Shown here in pieces: positions 52,123 through 61,508 of a DNA stretch of 64,000 nucleotides. Below the pieces are notes generated by a model that worked only from the letters and a program-made list of their open reading frames with translations, was not told the DNA's origin and made no database searches. The DNA lies in NCBI GenBank assembly GCA_000824785.1, contig CCNB01000034.1:28269-92268 (forward strand), given 5' to 3'. Each line of letters opens with the position of its first letter. Within the stretch, counting starts at the first letter, position 1. Source of the stretch: Mesorhizobium plurifarium. Lineage in GTDB: Bacteria > Pseudomonadota > Alphaproteobacteria > Rhizobiales > Rhizobiaceae. The position numbers were made by a program, and so were the translations under genes.

Positions 52123-53297
52123 CACGCCGCCGCCTCCGTCGTTGCAAAATTTGAAGGCATGGTGGCGAGGCCGCTCAGCTTTTCGACGAAAGCCGCGCAA
52201 TCGCTGCGGTCGTAGCTCCAGGTCCTCGGATTGCGCGCCAGCACCCGCGACTTCAGGTCGCGATATCGAACCTGATCCATCCGGCCGAGCACCGCCCCGA
52301 CGCTTTCGGGCGTCGCTTCGGGCAGAAGCACGCCGATATCCCGCTGCTTCAGGAACCTTCCGGTTTCGGTGTCTGCCATCGAGATCGGCACCGCGCCGAA
52401 ACGGCAGCCCTCATAGAGGCGGTTGGGAAGCAGCCATTCGGAATTCTGGCCGGCTTCAAAGAAATCGATCGCCCAAGAGAAGTGCACCTGCCCGTAGATT
52501 GACGCCATGTCCTCCGGGTTGCGGTAAGGCCCCTCGAACGAAAGCCAGGGCTCGGCCTCGACGAAGCCATGAAAGTCCGGGAACTCGGACAGCGCCGGAC
52601 GGCCCCTGAGCACGACCTCGAAACGCCCCGCCTGGCGGCGGGTGAAATCGGCCAGCAACTCCAGCGAGCGGCGGCAGCGCAGCGCGCCGAACCAGCCGAT
52701 GCGCCAAGGCGGCGACGCCGGACTGTCGTCCTCGAGGGACCGCGCGGCGACACCGGATGCCGTCTCGAAATATTTGTTCTCGATCAGCTCGACGGGTGCG
52801 ACGATCTGCCCGAACGGCTCGAAATAATTGGCGATGAAGGCCGGCGAGCTCGTCACCAGAAGCTTCACGTCGCGGGCGAGACGACGCTCGGCGCCGCGCA
52901 ACGTCCTGCCGACTAAATCGTCGCGCAGCACCAGACGGTGAATGTCCAGGCACTCATAGACGATCGGCACGTTTGCCCCGAGAGCAGCATTGGCGCGGCG
53001 GGCCAGCGCCAGCATTTCGAGATTGCGTGCGATGATGAGATCGGGCGTGGGCATGGCGCCCAGCTTCGCGCCGATCGACATGGCTGCCTTGGCGACCGCG
53101 CCGAGGCGTTGCGCGAATCGGCCGTCGCGCGTCGCGCCGAGGTCGACAGGCTCGATGCCTTCGATCTCGGCGACCGGGCTGGTGGTGCGGCGGAAGCCCG
53201 CCAGGGTGACCCCGGCGCCGCCTGCCTTGAGCATCTGAACCCTCCGGCGCACCGCCGGGTCGGATACGTCATGCACAAGGTACAAGACATGCAGCAT
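52122..53297 (-). CDS. exoL: Glycosyltransferase, ExoL-like
   Basis: A 391-residue GT-B-like glycosyltransferase. MLHVLYLVHDVSDPAVRRRV at the N-terminus, YECLDIHRLVLRDDLVG in the middle and WAIDFFEAGQNSEWLLPNRLYEG near the C-terminus match ExoL. ATG 53297 is preferred over 53411 because the upstream extension is poor coding. Two TGC-N3-GCA palindromes at 53347 and 53398 lie upstream. It is the first gene of the compact exoL-A-M-O-N-P run. Confidence 0.88.
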   Translation of the reverse strand: MLHVLYLVHDVSDPAVRRRVQMLKAGGAGVTLAGFRRTTSPVAEIEGIEPVDLGATRDGRFAQRLGAVAKAAMSIGAKLGAMPTPDLIIARNLEMLALARRANAALGANVPIVYECLDIHRLVLRDDLVGRTLRGAERRLARDVKLLVTSSPAFIANYFEPFGQIVAPVELIENKYFETASGVAARSLEDDSPASPPWRIGWFGALRCRRSLELLADFTRRQAGRFEVVLRGRPALSEFPDFHGFVEAEPWLSFEGPYRNPEDMASIYGQVHFSWAIDFFEAGQNSEWLLPNRLYEGCRFGAVPISMADTETGRFLKQRDIGVLLPEATPESVGAVLGRMDQVRYRDLKSRVLARNPRTWSYDRSDCAAFVEKLSGLATMPSNFATTEAAA

Positions 53298-53346
53298 GTA
53301 ACTCGACCGCTGTTGGGCCCACCCATCGGCGATGCTAGTACAGCTT

Positions 53347-53362
53347 TTGCTGCATCGCAACA
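53347..53362 (-). promoter_or_regulatory. PhaR/AniA-like palindrome 1 upstream of exoL
   Basis: TTGCTGCATCGCAACA, with core TGC-ATC-GCA, is 50 bp before the exoL start and 219 bp before the divergent pyruvyl-transferase gene. It matches closely the sites at 57591 and 62918. The CTGC-N3-GCA pattern fits the TGC-rich sites known for PhaR in Paracoccus. Confidence 0.55.
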
Positions 53363-53397
53363 TTTTTGGTGCGACGAAGCAAACGCCTGCACATTTT

Positions 53398-53413
53398 TTG
53401 TTGCACTGCAAAA
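53398..53413 (-). promoter_or_regulatory. PhaR/AniA-like palindrome 2 in the exoL divergent region
   Basis: TTGTTGCACTGCAAAA, core TGC-ACT-GCA, sits 51 bp from palindrome 1 (centre to centre) within the 283 bp divergent region. Spacing close to five helical turns would place both sites on one face of the DNA. Confidence 0.5.
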
Positions 53414-53580
53414 ATGATACGATACTCTGGCCCTGCTTGGCGTCGATCTGGATTCCTCATTGGCTGCCAGCGTGGCGCACCACGCCAGGATCGCGACGCG
53501 GATCGCGTGGCAACACTTCGGCAAAACATGCCGTTTTAACCGCCGCTGGCCTGGCGACGGACGCGAAACGAGGTTTCCCC

Positions 53581-54954
53581 ATGAAAGTCGTGATCGAAAA
53601 CACGGTGTGTCTGAACACGGGCGATGCCGCGATCCTCTTGGCTATCCGCCATATTCTCAGATCGATCGCCGGCGGCGATGTGCAGTTCCTGGTTTTCGAC
53701 AGTCAGCCCGACGTCGCGGCCAGGCTTTACCCGAAGAAAGATTACCCGGATCTCGAATTCCACAAGCTGTTGTCGGAATCCCTATTCAAGGATCAGCGTG
53801 GCGGCGGGATCAAGGGCCGGCTCAAGTCAATCTACAATCGGGGAGTCTGGCGCGCCTTGCGTCGCTTCGCGCAAACCGGCGCCGCCGGCAGCGTTTTCTT
53901 CAGCCAGGACGACCGCCGCGGCCTTGAAGCCTATGCGAACGCCGACCTGGTGGTGACGACAGGCGGAACCTATCTCGTCGAGAATTACGATCTTGAAAAG
54001 CGCCTCAATCAATTCCGCATCGACGCGATGTTGGGAAAGGACCCAATCTTCTTCACGCAGTCGCTGGGCCCGTTCAAGAAAAGCTACAATCGCCAGGAAC
54101 TGGGCCCGATCTTTGACCGGGCTCCGCTCATCCTGCTGCGTGACGAGCGATCCCGAAACCACATACTGGACCTGGTGAAGGACCCGGGCAAATGCCATGT
54201 GGTCGCCGATGCCGTATTTGCCCTGGCGGATTTCGACAGGATCAAGAAACTTCTCGGCACCGCGCCGGCGCCGACGGGCCGTGTCGCCATTTCCGTTCGC
54301 CACTGGAGCTTCGTCAGCGACGGCGAGGATGGCATGCGCCGCTATCTCGATTCGATCCGGGAGATCGCCACAATTCTTGTCAGAGACCACGCCAAAGAGG
54401 TGACCTTCGTTTCAACCTGCCAGGGCGTGCCGGAATATGCCCATGACGACGCCAAGACTGCGAGGGCGGTCGTGGGCGGACTCGACCCGGAGATCGCCAA
54501 ACACGTCAATGTCGACGCCGCATTTCACACGCCCGACCAACTGATGTCGCTGGTGAAGGATTGCGACTTCGTCGTCGCGACGCGCATGCATATGATGATC
54601 ATGTCGCTTTGCGTCGGCACGCCTGTGCTGCCGATCGCCTATGAATTCAAGACGAAGGAAGTCGCCAAGCGCATCGGCGTCGCCGACCTGCTGCTCGACA
54701 TCGATACCGTGACGCCGTCGGAAGCAGCCGAAAAACTCGGCAGATTCATCGGCAATCTGGACCACTATCGGCGGGCAAGCCTCGAGGCGGTTCTAGATGA
54801 GCATGCGTCGGCAATGTCGGCAACGAGGCAGTTGTCGTCCGTGACAGGCAGCCGCTCACCCAATGTTGCCGGCAACGTTGGCAAGAGTGGCGAGCAACGC
54901 CTTGCGCGACTGCGGAACAGCAAGCATGAGAGCCAAGGCGAACCCGTAATTTAG
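53581..54954 (+). CDS. Polysaccharide pyruvyl transferase family protein
   Basis: A 457-residue member of the pyruvyl transferase family, which add pyruvate ketals to sugars from PEP. NTGDAAILLAI near the N-terminus, TTGGTYLVENYDLEKRL, the SLGPF motif, and VVATRMHMMIMSL near the C-terminus fit the family. It is the only plus-strand gene in the exo cluster. Its last 99 bp overlap the antisense 3' end of the flippase gene, so the final 32 residues (GSRSPNVAGNVGKSGEQ onward) look non-native. ATG 53581. Confidence 0.88.
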   Translation: MKVVIENTVCLNTGDAAILLAIRHILRSIAGGDVQFLVFDSQPDVAARLYPKKDYPDLEFHKLLSESLFKDQRGGGIKGRLKSIYNRGVWRALRRFAQTGAAGSVFFSQDDRRGLEAYANADLVVTTGGTYLVENYDLEKRLNQFRIDAMLGKDPIFFTQSLGPFKKSYNRQELGPIFDRAPLILLRDERSRNHILDLVKDPGKCHVVADAVFALADFDRIKKLLGTAPAPTGRVAISVRHWSFVSDGEDGMRRYLDSIREIATILVRDHAKEVTFVSTCQGVPEYAHDDAKTARAVVGGLDPEIAKHVNVDAAFHTPDQLMSLVKDCDFVVATRMHMMIMSLCVGTPVLPIAYEFKTKEVAKRIGVADLLLDIDTVTPSEAAEKLGRFIGNLDHYRRASLEAVLDEHASAMSATRQLSSVTGSRSPNVAGNVGKSGEQRLARLRNSKHESQGEPVI

Positions 54955-56322
54955 GGCAATCGCGACGAGGATCGCGAGCAGGTCCGACTGATTGGTCAGC
55001 AGCGCCGGCAGCGACAGGTACGAGAGCCAGGCGAGCAGCGACGAGACGATGAAGAGCCCCTGTATGCCCAGGAAATCGCCGGCTGTCACCGGGCCGACAC
55101 GATGGATCATGGCGGCAAGCACCGGGACGCGCAGCACATAACCGCTGATGGCATAGGCGGCCGCGACGCCGATCGCCCCCCAATGCAGGCCGACGATGAA
55201 CGAGGCGACCGTCGTCAGCGACGAATAGATGCCCCAATGGAACATCGTCTTCGTCTTGCCCTGGCAGATGAATATCCACCCCGTGGTGCTCGATACGGAC
55301 TGCATCAGGCCGGCGATGCCCAGCCAGGCGAAAATCGGCGCCACAGCCATCCAACGCTCGCCGAAGAGAAGTCTGACCACCTGCTCCGAAGTCAGCGTCA
55401 GCGTCGCAATGCCGGGCATGGTGATGACGGCCAGCAGCCAGTTTGTCCGGACATAGATGTCTCGAAAGCGCTGCTTGTCTTCATGGATGCGGCTGAGAAG
55501 CGGCACCATGATACGCGTCAGCGGCTGGTTGATGTTCTGCAGCGGAAAGAGGAGCAGCTTGTAGGCGCGATCATAGTAGCCCAGCTCGACCGCGCCGGAA
55601 TATTTTCCGATGAGGATGTTGTCGAGGTTGCGCGAGAGAAAATTGACAAGGTTGAAGCCCGTGAGGTTCGCGCCGAACCTGAATATGTCGCCGTCGATCT
55701 TCAGATTCGGCCAGGACGGCATCCAGCGCGTCACCAACCAGCCGGCAGCCAGCGCTACGACGGCTGAAACAGCCGGACCCAAAACCAGCGACCAATAGCC
55801 GAGCCCGCAATACGCCGCGGTCGCGGTGGCGAGCAGGCCGACGGCCGCGGTGATTGTGTCGTTGAGCGCAAGCTGGCCGAATTGCAGATGGCGGTTCATG
55901 AGGGCAAGCGGCACGGCGGCAAGACTGCCAAAAAGCAGCGGCACGGCGGAAGCAAGTGTTATTCCCCACATTCGCTGGTCGCCGTAGAAGGCGGCAATGG
56001 CGGGGGCCAGGCAAGCCACGACCGCCCCGGCGCACAGGCCGACAACCGCGCTCAGCCAGAAGACCTGGTTGAGTTGCCGCTGATCGATCTCCTTGCGCTG
56101 GATGACCGCCTGCTGGAGGCCGAGATCCTGGAGCAGACCGACGAAGGCCACGATCGGTCCCACGGAAGCCACCAGGCCGAAATCCTCGGGAACAAGCAGC
56201 CGGGCAAGGATGACGACCGAAAGGAACTGGATCGCTATCTTGAAGCCTTGGGCGCCAGCCGTGACCAGCCCGCCGCGCAAGGCAACGCGACCGAATTGAG
56301 GGGGCGGCGGGTTGGCGTTCAT
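54856..56322 (-). CDS. Wzx-like polysaccharide flippase (MOP superfamily)
   Basis: A 488-residue polytopic membrane protein with 12-14 helices, similar to WzxC/ExoT-type flippases that carry lipid-linked repeat units across the inner membrane. The early motif GLVTAGAQGFKIAIQFLSVVIL and PLLFGSLAAVPLALMNRHLQF are family features. ATG 56322 overlaps the upstream glycosyltransferase stop (ATGA). Its 3' end overlaps the pyruvyl-transferase gene for 99 bp. Position between exoL and exoK differs from exoT in Sinorhizobium. Confidence 0.9.
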   Translation of the reverse strand: MNANPPPPQFGRVALRGGLVTAGAQGFKIAIQFLSVVILARLLVPEDFGLVASVGPIVAFVGLLQDLGLQQAVIQRKEIDQRQLNQVFWLSAVVGLCAGAVVACLAPAIAAFYGDQRMWGITLASAVPLLFGSLAAVPLALMNRHLQFGQLALNDTITAAVGLLATATAAYCGLGYWSLVLGPAVSAVVALAAGWLVTRWMPSWPNLKIDGDIFRFGANLTGFNLVNFLSRNLDNILIGKYSGAVELGYYDRAYKLLLFPLQNINQPLTRIMVPLLSRIHEDKQRFRDIYVRTNWLLAVITMPGIATLTLTSEQVVRLLFGERWMAVAPIFAWLGIAGLMQSVSSTTGWIFICQGKTKTMFHWGIYSSLTTVASFIVGLHWGAIGVAAAYAISGYVLRVPVLAAMIHRVGPVTAGDFLGIQGLFIVSSLLAWLSYLSLPALLTNQSDLLAILVAIALNYGFALALMLAVPQSRKALLATLANVAGNIG

Positions 56323-57488
56323 GTGACGGATCCGGTCTCCCCCAGCCGCGCGACGATCCGCGCAAAGCGTTCGTTCAAGATATCGGCATTGAAATCCGCC
56401 TCGACCTTCCTTCGGGCGGCAAGCGCTATCGGCTCGCACAGGCCTGGATTCTCGGCGATCCAGGCGAGCTTACCGGCAAGCGCCGCGACGTCCCGTTCGG
56501 GTACGAGGAAGCCTGTCTTGCGATCCTCGATCAGCTCGGGAATCCCCGAATGATAGGTGCTGACAGCGATCAGGCCGCCGGCCATCGCCTCCATGAGCGC
56601 AACGGGGATTCCTTCCAGATCGCCGTCCCGCCCTGCGACGCTTGGCAGAAGGAAGACATCCGCCTCACGCAGGCGCTGCTTCACCTCGTCATGCGGACGC
56701 GGTCCGAGGAAAGTCACCCTGTCGGCAATACCGAGGTCGATGGAAGTGCGCTTCAACTGCTCCAACAATTCCCCGCCGCCGATCACCGAATAGATCCACT
56801 CGCGATGCGGCAAGCCGGCGAGTGCGCGCAGCGCATATTCGGTGCCCTTCTTCTCGGTCAGCCGGCACACCGAGATGAAAGACAGCGTACGTCCCTGCCA
56901 GGAGCGCCAGCGATATTCGATCTCGCCAGGGCGAATGCCCATGTGGTGGACCGCGACCTCCGCCGGCTCGGCGCCGGCATCGATCAGGGCCTGGCGGAAG
57001 AATGCATTCACAGGCAGTTGGAGAGCCCCTTGTTCAAAAACGGGCCTGTAGTAGCCGAGTGCGTTGTCATGCATCGGCCTGCCGACATCTGTGCCGTGGA
57101 AAATGGTCACCAAAGGCGCGGAAATCCTGCGCCGCTTCATGATGCGGGCGACGCGCAGGCCGTTATGGCCAAAATGCGCCACGATCACATCGACGTTTCG
57201 CAGCTTGTGCGCGTTAGCCAGGTCGATGAAGGTCGAAAGCTTGTCCCAAAACCTGCCGGACCATTTCCTGAGCAACGAGCGGTAGCGACTGAGGCCACCC
57301 CACCAGGAAACGACGGGCCCGGGCAATGTCCGCCAACGTGCATCGTCCACGTTGCTGTCCTTGCCAAAGGCCATCTCGTTGCAGACGACACTGACTTCCA
57401 TCTCTCTCTCGAGGCATCCGGCAATCTGATCGAGCACGAATGTCTCGGACAGGGTGGGAAACTTGTCGACTACGAAACAGATCCTCAT
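56319..57488 (-). CDS. Family 4 glycosyltransferase
   Basis: A 389-residue GT-B retaining glycosyltransferase. The C-terminal GT4 motif is visible as GDLEGIPVALMEAMAGGLIAVST, and VSVCRLTEKKGTEYALRAL precedes it; IFHGTDVGRP marks the N-terminal domain. It resembles WcaL/AmsK-type colanic-acid enzymes. ATG 57488 is chosen because MRICFVVDKFPTLSETF is a normal N-terminus. A PhaR-like palindrome lies about 110 bp upstream at 57591. Confidence 0.9.
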   Translation of the reverse strand: MRICFVVDKFPTLSETFVLDQIAGCLEREMEVSVVCNEMAFGKDSNVDDARWRTLPGPVVSWWGGLSRYRSLLRKWSGRFWDKLSTFIDLANAHKLRNVDVIVAHFGHNGLRVARIMKRRRISAPLVTIFHGTDVGRPMHDNALGYYRPVFEQGALQLPVNAFFRQALIDAGAEPAEVAVHHMGIRPGEIEYRWRSWQGRTLSFISVCRLTEKKGTEYALRALAGLPHREWIYSVIGGGELLEQLKRTSIDLGIADRVTFLGPRPHDEVKQRLREADVFLLPSVAGRDGDLEGIPVALMEAMAGGLIAVSTYHSGIPELIEDRKTGFLVPERDVAALAGKLAWIAENPGLCEPIALAARRKVEADFNADILNERFARIVARLGETGSVT

Positions 57489-57590
57489 CGGCAGGGTGTT
57501 CTCGCCCGGATCAGGCTGGAAACGTCGCCGGCAAAGCCTGACACATGCGGCATGAACTTTGACTCCTGTCGGCACAACCTAGTATGAGCA

Positions 57591-57606
57591 ATGCTGCGCC
57601 GCAACA
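57591..57606 (-). promoter_or_regulatory. PhaR/AniA-like palindrome 3
   Basis: ATGCTGCGCCGCAACA, core TGC-GCC-GCA, lies between two glycosyltransferase genes. It extends into a larger inverted repeat: GCGCCGCA (57597-57604) and TGCGGCGC (57614-57621). Downstream bases (AATTTTGGTGCGGCG) match those after palindrome 1, so the two promoter regions may share ancestry. Confidence 0.5.
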
Positions 57607-57653
57607 ATTTTGGTGCGGCGCAACAAATCAACTTTGTCTTCCGGCTCGCCAAA

Positions 57654-58733
57654 CTACGCAGCGCGGCGAACGCCTTGCCGGGCCGCTCTTTCGAGCAGAT
57701 CGAGAAACACCACCAATTGCCGCGCGGGATCGAGCTCCGGGCGTTTGGAGAAGGCGAGTGCCGCGGCCGAAAGCCGGTCGTATTCCTGGCGATCGTTCCA
57801 CAGGCGCCTTACCGCCGCGGCCCAGTCGGCGAGCGGCGCGTCATAGTCGAGCACCACGCCCCCCGGACCGATCGCCTCGGGCAAGCCGCCGCGCCGCGAT
57901 CCGACGACAGGGATGCCGCTGCAATGCGCCTCGGACGCGACTCGGCCCCAGGCCTCCTCCCATTTGCTCGGCGCAAGCAGGATCCTGGTGCGGCCATAGA
58001 CCGTCTTCATGTCGTTGGTGCGGTTTTCGAGCGTGACGTTGCCGAGCGGCGCGATGGTCTTCTCGACGCGGGCGCGATGGTCGTCGTCCAGCTTCCAGCT
58101 CTCAACGAAGAGGAAGGGGATCTCCGGACAGGCGGCCGCAATCCTCACAGCCAGATCGAACCCCTTTTCCTCATAGGGATTGATCATGGTGACGAATTCG
58201 CCGGTTGTGTGCGTGCAATAGAGGGCGTCGTTGATGGTCGGCGGAAGCACGACGGACTCGATGCCGAATTTTTCCTTATAGACGCGCGCGGTGAACTCCG
58301 AGTTGGCGATGTAAAGCGCCGAACCGAGTTCACGCGGATCGCCGGCGAGCTCGTGAAACTCGACATTGTGCAGATAGACCACCAGCGGCACGCTTTCGGC
58401 AAGGAGCGCCTTTCCGAGCAGGACGGATTTGTGGCACTGCACGACGGCGACATCGGGCCTGGTTTTCCTGACGGCGAAGCCGGCCGCCTCCCAGGGGAAC
58501 CAGGCGCGCAACACCGGATAGCCGGGAAAATTGTCGACGACCGCGGGCTGCCGCAACAGCTTCATCTTGGCGCGTGCCTTGAAGCCGAACACGCCGTCGC
58601 CGAACAGCGAGGCGAGGACCGATGCCTGGTGGCCGTGCTCGATCAGCTGTTCGACCAGATGATGGGTGTTGGATTGCACGCCGCCGGTGAACTCGGGAAT
58701 GTATCCGTTGCCGCTTGCAAAAAGCACTTTCAT
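57654..58733 (-). CDS. Family 4 glycosyltransferase
   Basis: A 359-residue GT-B glycosyltransferase. GYIPEFTGGVQSNTHHLVEQL at the start binds the sugar donor loop, and the C-terminal SKWEEAWGRVASEAHCSGIPVVGSRRGGLPEAIG carries the GT4 E-x7-E motif (split here by its normal spacing). ATG 58733. The acceptor sugar is not predictable. It ends 166 bp before the next glycosyltransferase start, a gap with a promoter-like palindrome. Confidence 0.9.
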   Translation of the reverse strand: MKVLFASGNGYIPEFTGGVQSNTHHLVEQLIEHGHQASVLASLFGDGVFGFKARAKMKLLRQPAVVDNFPGYPVLRAWFPWEAAGFAVRKTRPDVAVVQCHKSVLLGKALLAESVPLVVYLHNVEFHELAGDPRELGSALYIANSEFTARVYKEKFGIESVVLPPTINDALYCTHTTGEFVTMINPYEEKGFDLAVRIAAACPEIPFLFVESWKLDDDHRARVEKTIAPLGNVTLENRTNDMKTVYGRTRILLAPSKWEEAWGRVASEAHCSGIPVVGSRRGGLPEAIGPGGVVLDYDAPLADWAAAVRRLWNDRQEYDRLSAAALAFSKRPELDPARQLVVFLDLLERAARQGVRRAA

Positions 58734-58787
58734 CGGTTGGCTCCTAATTCGGTCCAGCTTTGTCCGGCGGCGCTCGATTGCAGGTCG

Positions 58788-60008
58788 TCAGCTTGCACTG
58801 CGCGGCAACGGAAGCTTCGACGTCATTGCCCGGCAGAGGCGGCTGACCGAGCCCGAAAGAGACAGCGTCGAGTACTCCCGCAAGAGCTTCGATGCAGGGA
58901 CGAATTTTCCCGCCTTCAAATCGCGGGCGAGAAAATGCGGGAAGGAGTGCATGTATTCCCTGACGATGTCGGCCTTCAGCGGACCTGGCTTCCATGCCTT
59001 CACAGCCGAGACGAATTCGTCGGCGGGGGCGGTGGCCAAGCCCGTGTCATAGGCCTCAAAGGTGCGCCGCACGATGGCGCGTTCCTTGTCGCTGAGCGAC
59101 GTCTTTCCGGCTCGCTCGGCAAGCTGGGCGTAGCGGCGGATGTCCGCGGCCGCATGATGCCATAGCCCCTTCCTCGCCATGATGCTCGAGCGCTGCAGCA
59201 CCGCCTGCATTTCGAGATCGGCCGTTTTCGGCAAGGCCTGTTCCGAGCGATCGAGATATTCGTGGAGATCGACCGACTTGTAGATCTCTTCCATGATCAC
59301 GCGGTCGTACGAGCCCCAGGCCTTTATCCGGTCGGTGTAGGAAATCACCACCTTGGTGCTGCCACGGACCATGTCGTGCTGGCGCTGGAAGAACATCAGG
59401 CCGTCGACCCGGATCGCCTTGAACCGGCGAGCGAGCCTCAACATCATCTCATAGTCCTGCGACCGGACCAGGGTCTCGTTGAAGCCTCCCACCTCGTCAT
59501 AGCATTCGCGGCGCACCAGGAGACCGGGTTGGTGGACGTGGCAATATTCGAGGTGGGAGGGGAAGAAATTGTCCGGGGTGACGTGGCCGAAGGCGACGAT
59601 CTCGTAATCCTGCTCCTCGATCTGGGCCGAGCGCTGGAAGCGCGCATATTCGCCGAAGGCGAAATCGGCGTCCGGTTCCCGCTCGAAGGCGGCGAGAAAC
59701 CGTTCCAGCGCCGTCGGGTGCGCGACGTCGTCGTCGTCGAATATCCAGACGAAATCGCCCGTGCAGTGCTTCAGGGCGAAATTCAGCGCCGTCGACTTGC
59801 CGCCGTTTTCCTTGCGGTAATATTCCACCGGAGCCGCGAACGAGGCGGCGACCGCACCAGTATTATCGGTCGAACCGTCGTCCACGATCAGGATTTGATC
59901 CGGCACCACAGTCTGCCGCAGCAGGCTGCCAATGCATTCGGGCAGGAACTTCTCCCGATTGAAGGTGGGGACGATGACGGTGACTGTGGGTCTCTGCCGC
60001 GAAGCCAT
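58788..60008 (-). CDS. Family 2 glycosyltransferase with long C-terminal region
   Basis: A 406-residue GT-A glycosyltransferase. VTVIVPTFNREKFLPECI, VDDGSTDNT and VWIFDDDDVAHPT give the nucleotide-sugar and DXD sites; the acceptor loop carries SQDYEMMLRLARRF. The last 150 residues are helical and of unknown role. ATG 60008 is chosen with GAGG 7 bp upstream over ATG 60020 and the frame start at 60077. It lies 94 bp from ugd. Confidence 0.88.
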   Translation of the reverse strand: MASRQRPTVTVIVPTFNREKFLPECIGSLLRQTVVPDQILIVDDGSTDNTGAVAASFAAPVEYYRKENGGKSTALNFALKHCTGDFVWIFDDDDVAHPTALERFLAAFEREPDADFAFGEYARFQRSAQIEEQDYEIVAFGHVTPDNFFPSHLEYCHVHQPGLLVRRECYDEVGGFNETLVRSQDYEMMLRLARRFKAIRVDGLMFFQRQHDMVRGSTKVVISYTDRIKAWGSYDRVIMEEIYKSVDLHEYLDRSEQALPKTADLEMQAVLQRSSIMARKGLWHHAAADIRRYAQLAERAGKTSLSDKERAIVRRTFEAYDTGLATAPADEFVSAVKAWKPGPLKADIVREYMHSFPHFLARDLKAGKFVPASKLLREYSTLSLSGSVSRLCRAMTSKLPLPRSAS

Positions 60009-60102
60009 TGGTGACCTCATTATTTTATTGCCGATGCGCCGTTCGCCGGCGTTGTGTCGCGGACGTGGCGACGACAATTGCCCTCGAGGCAGGCAGCCAT
60101 CG

Positions 60103-61434
60103 TCATGCCGCCATCCTGCCGATCGAGAAATATTCGATGCCGTAGCGCGCGATCACCTTGGGATCGTAGAGATTGCGGCCGTCGAAGATGACCGGCGTCG
60201 TCAGCGCATCCTTGAGCGCGTCGAAGGACGGCGCGCGGAAGCTCTTCCATTCGGTGCAGATCAGCAGCGCGTCGGCGCCGCGCAGTGCCGCCTCCTTGGT
60301 GCCGCACAAAAGCAGATCCTCGCGCAGGCCGTAGATCGCCTGGCACTCCTGCATCGCCTCGGGATCGTAGGCCTGCACCTTGGCGCCGGCCGCCCATAGC
60401 GCTTCCATCAGCGTGCGCGACGGCGCCTCGCGCATGTCGTCGGTGTTGGGCTTGAAGGCCAGCCCCCAGACGGCAAACGTCTTGCCCCTGAGAGCGCCCT
60501 TGAAATAATGGTTGACCTTGTCGAACAGGACCGACTTCTGCGCATTGTTGCGCTCCTCGACGGCGCGCAGCAATTTGGCGTCGAACTTGACGCCCTCGGC
60601 GGTCTTGATCAGCGCGCGCACATCCTTCGGGAAGCAGGAGCCGCCATAGCCGAGACCGGGATAGATGAAGTGGTAGCCGATGCGCGGATCCGAGCCGATG
60701 CCCTTGCGCACCTCCTCGATGTCGGCGCCCAGCTGCTCGGCGAGATTGGCCATCTCGTTCATGAAGCTGATCTTGGTCGCCAGCATGCAATTGGCTGCGT
60801 ATTTGGTGAATTCGGCGCTGCGTACATCCATCACGATCATCTTCTCGTGATTGCGGTTGAAGGGCGCGTAGAGCTCGCGCATCACCATCTCGGTGTCCTC
60901 GCTGGAAGTGCCGACGATGATGCGGTCCGGCTTCATGCAGTCGGCGACCGCCGAGCCTTCCTTGAGGAATTCGGGGTTCGAGGCGACATCGAAGGCGAGG
61001 TCCTCGCGGCCGCGCTTCTTCAGCGTCTCGGCGATCCTGGCCTTCACCTTTTCGCAAGTGCCGACCGGCACGGTCGACTTGCCGACGACGATCTTGGGGC
61101 TGTCCATCTCGCGGCCGATGGTCTCGGCGACGGCGAGCACATATTTCAGATCGGCCGAGCCATCCTCGCCGGGCGGCGTGCCGACCGCGATCATCTGGAT
61201 CTGGCCATGCCTGACCGCCGCTGCCGCGTCCGTGGTGAAGCGGATGCGGCCGGCCGCGTGGTTTTCCTTGACGAGGCTTTCGAGGCCCGGTTCGAAAATC
61301 GGGATCAAACCCTGGTTGAGCCGCTCCACCTTCTTCTCGTCGATATCGACGCACACCACCTCGTGTCCGACCTCGGCAAGCACAGCGGCCTGGACGAGAC
61401 CGACGTAACCAATCCCAAACACCGTCAAATTCAT
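60103..61434 (-). CDS. ugd: UDP-glucose 6-dehydrogenase
   Basis: A 443-residue NAD-dependent enzyme that oxidises UDP-glucose to UDP-glucuronate. NLTVFGIGYVGLVQAAVLA is the Rossmann motif, the catalytic Cys is in GYGGSCFPKDVRAL near residue 260, and GLAFKPNTDDMREAPS is the C-terminal NAD-sugar signature. Within this locus it supplies glucuronic acid, a sugar not found in succinoglycan. It could equally serve capsular polysaccharide or lipid-A decoration elsewhere in the cell. Confidence 0.95.
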   Translation of the reverse strand: MNLTVFGIGYVGLVQAAVLAEVGHEVVCVDIDEKKVERLNQGLIPIFEPGLESLVKENHAAGRIRFTTDAAAAVRHGQIQMIAVGTPPGEDGSADLKYVLAVAETIGREMDSPKIVVGKSTVPVGTCEKVKARIAETLKKRGREDLAFDVASNPEFLKEGSAVADCMKPDRIIVGTSSEDTEMVMRELYAPFNRNHEKMIVMDVRSAEFTKYAANCMLATKISFMNEMANLAEQLGADIEEVRKGIGSDPRIGYHFIYPGLGYGGSCFPKDVRALIKTAEGVKFDAKLLRAVEERNNAQKSVLFDKVNHYFKGALRGKTFAVWGLAFKPNTDDMREAPSRTLMEALWAAGAKVQAYDPEAMQECQAIYGLREDLLLCGTKEAALRGADALLICTEWKSFRAPSFDALKDALTTPVIFDGRNLYDPKVIARYGIEYFSIGRMAA

Positions 61435-61508
61435 TTTGGTTCTATTCCTGTCAAAGGCCGGGCCGCAAAAGCGGTCCGGCCGGTTCAGATGTCCCCAGGT
61501 CCAACGGC

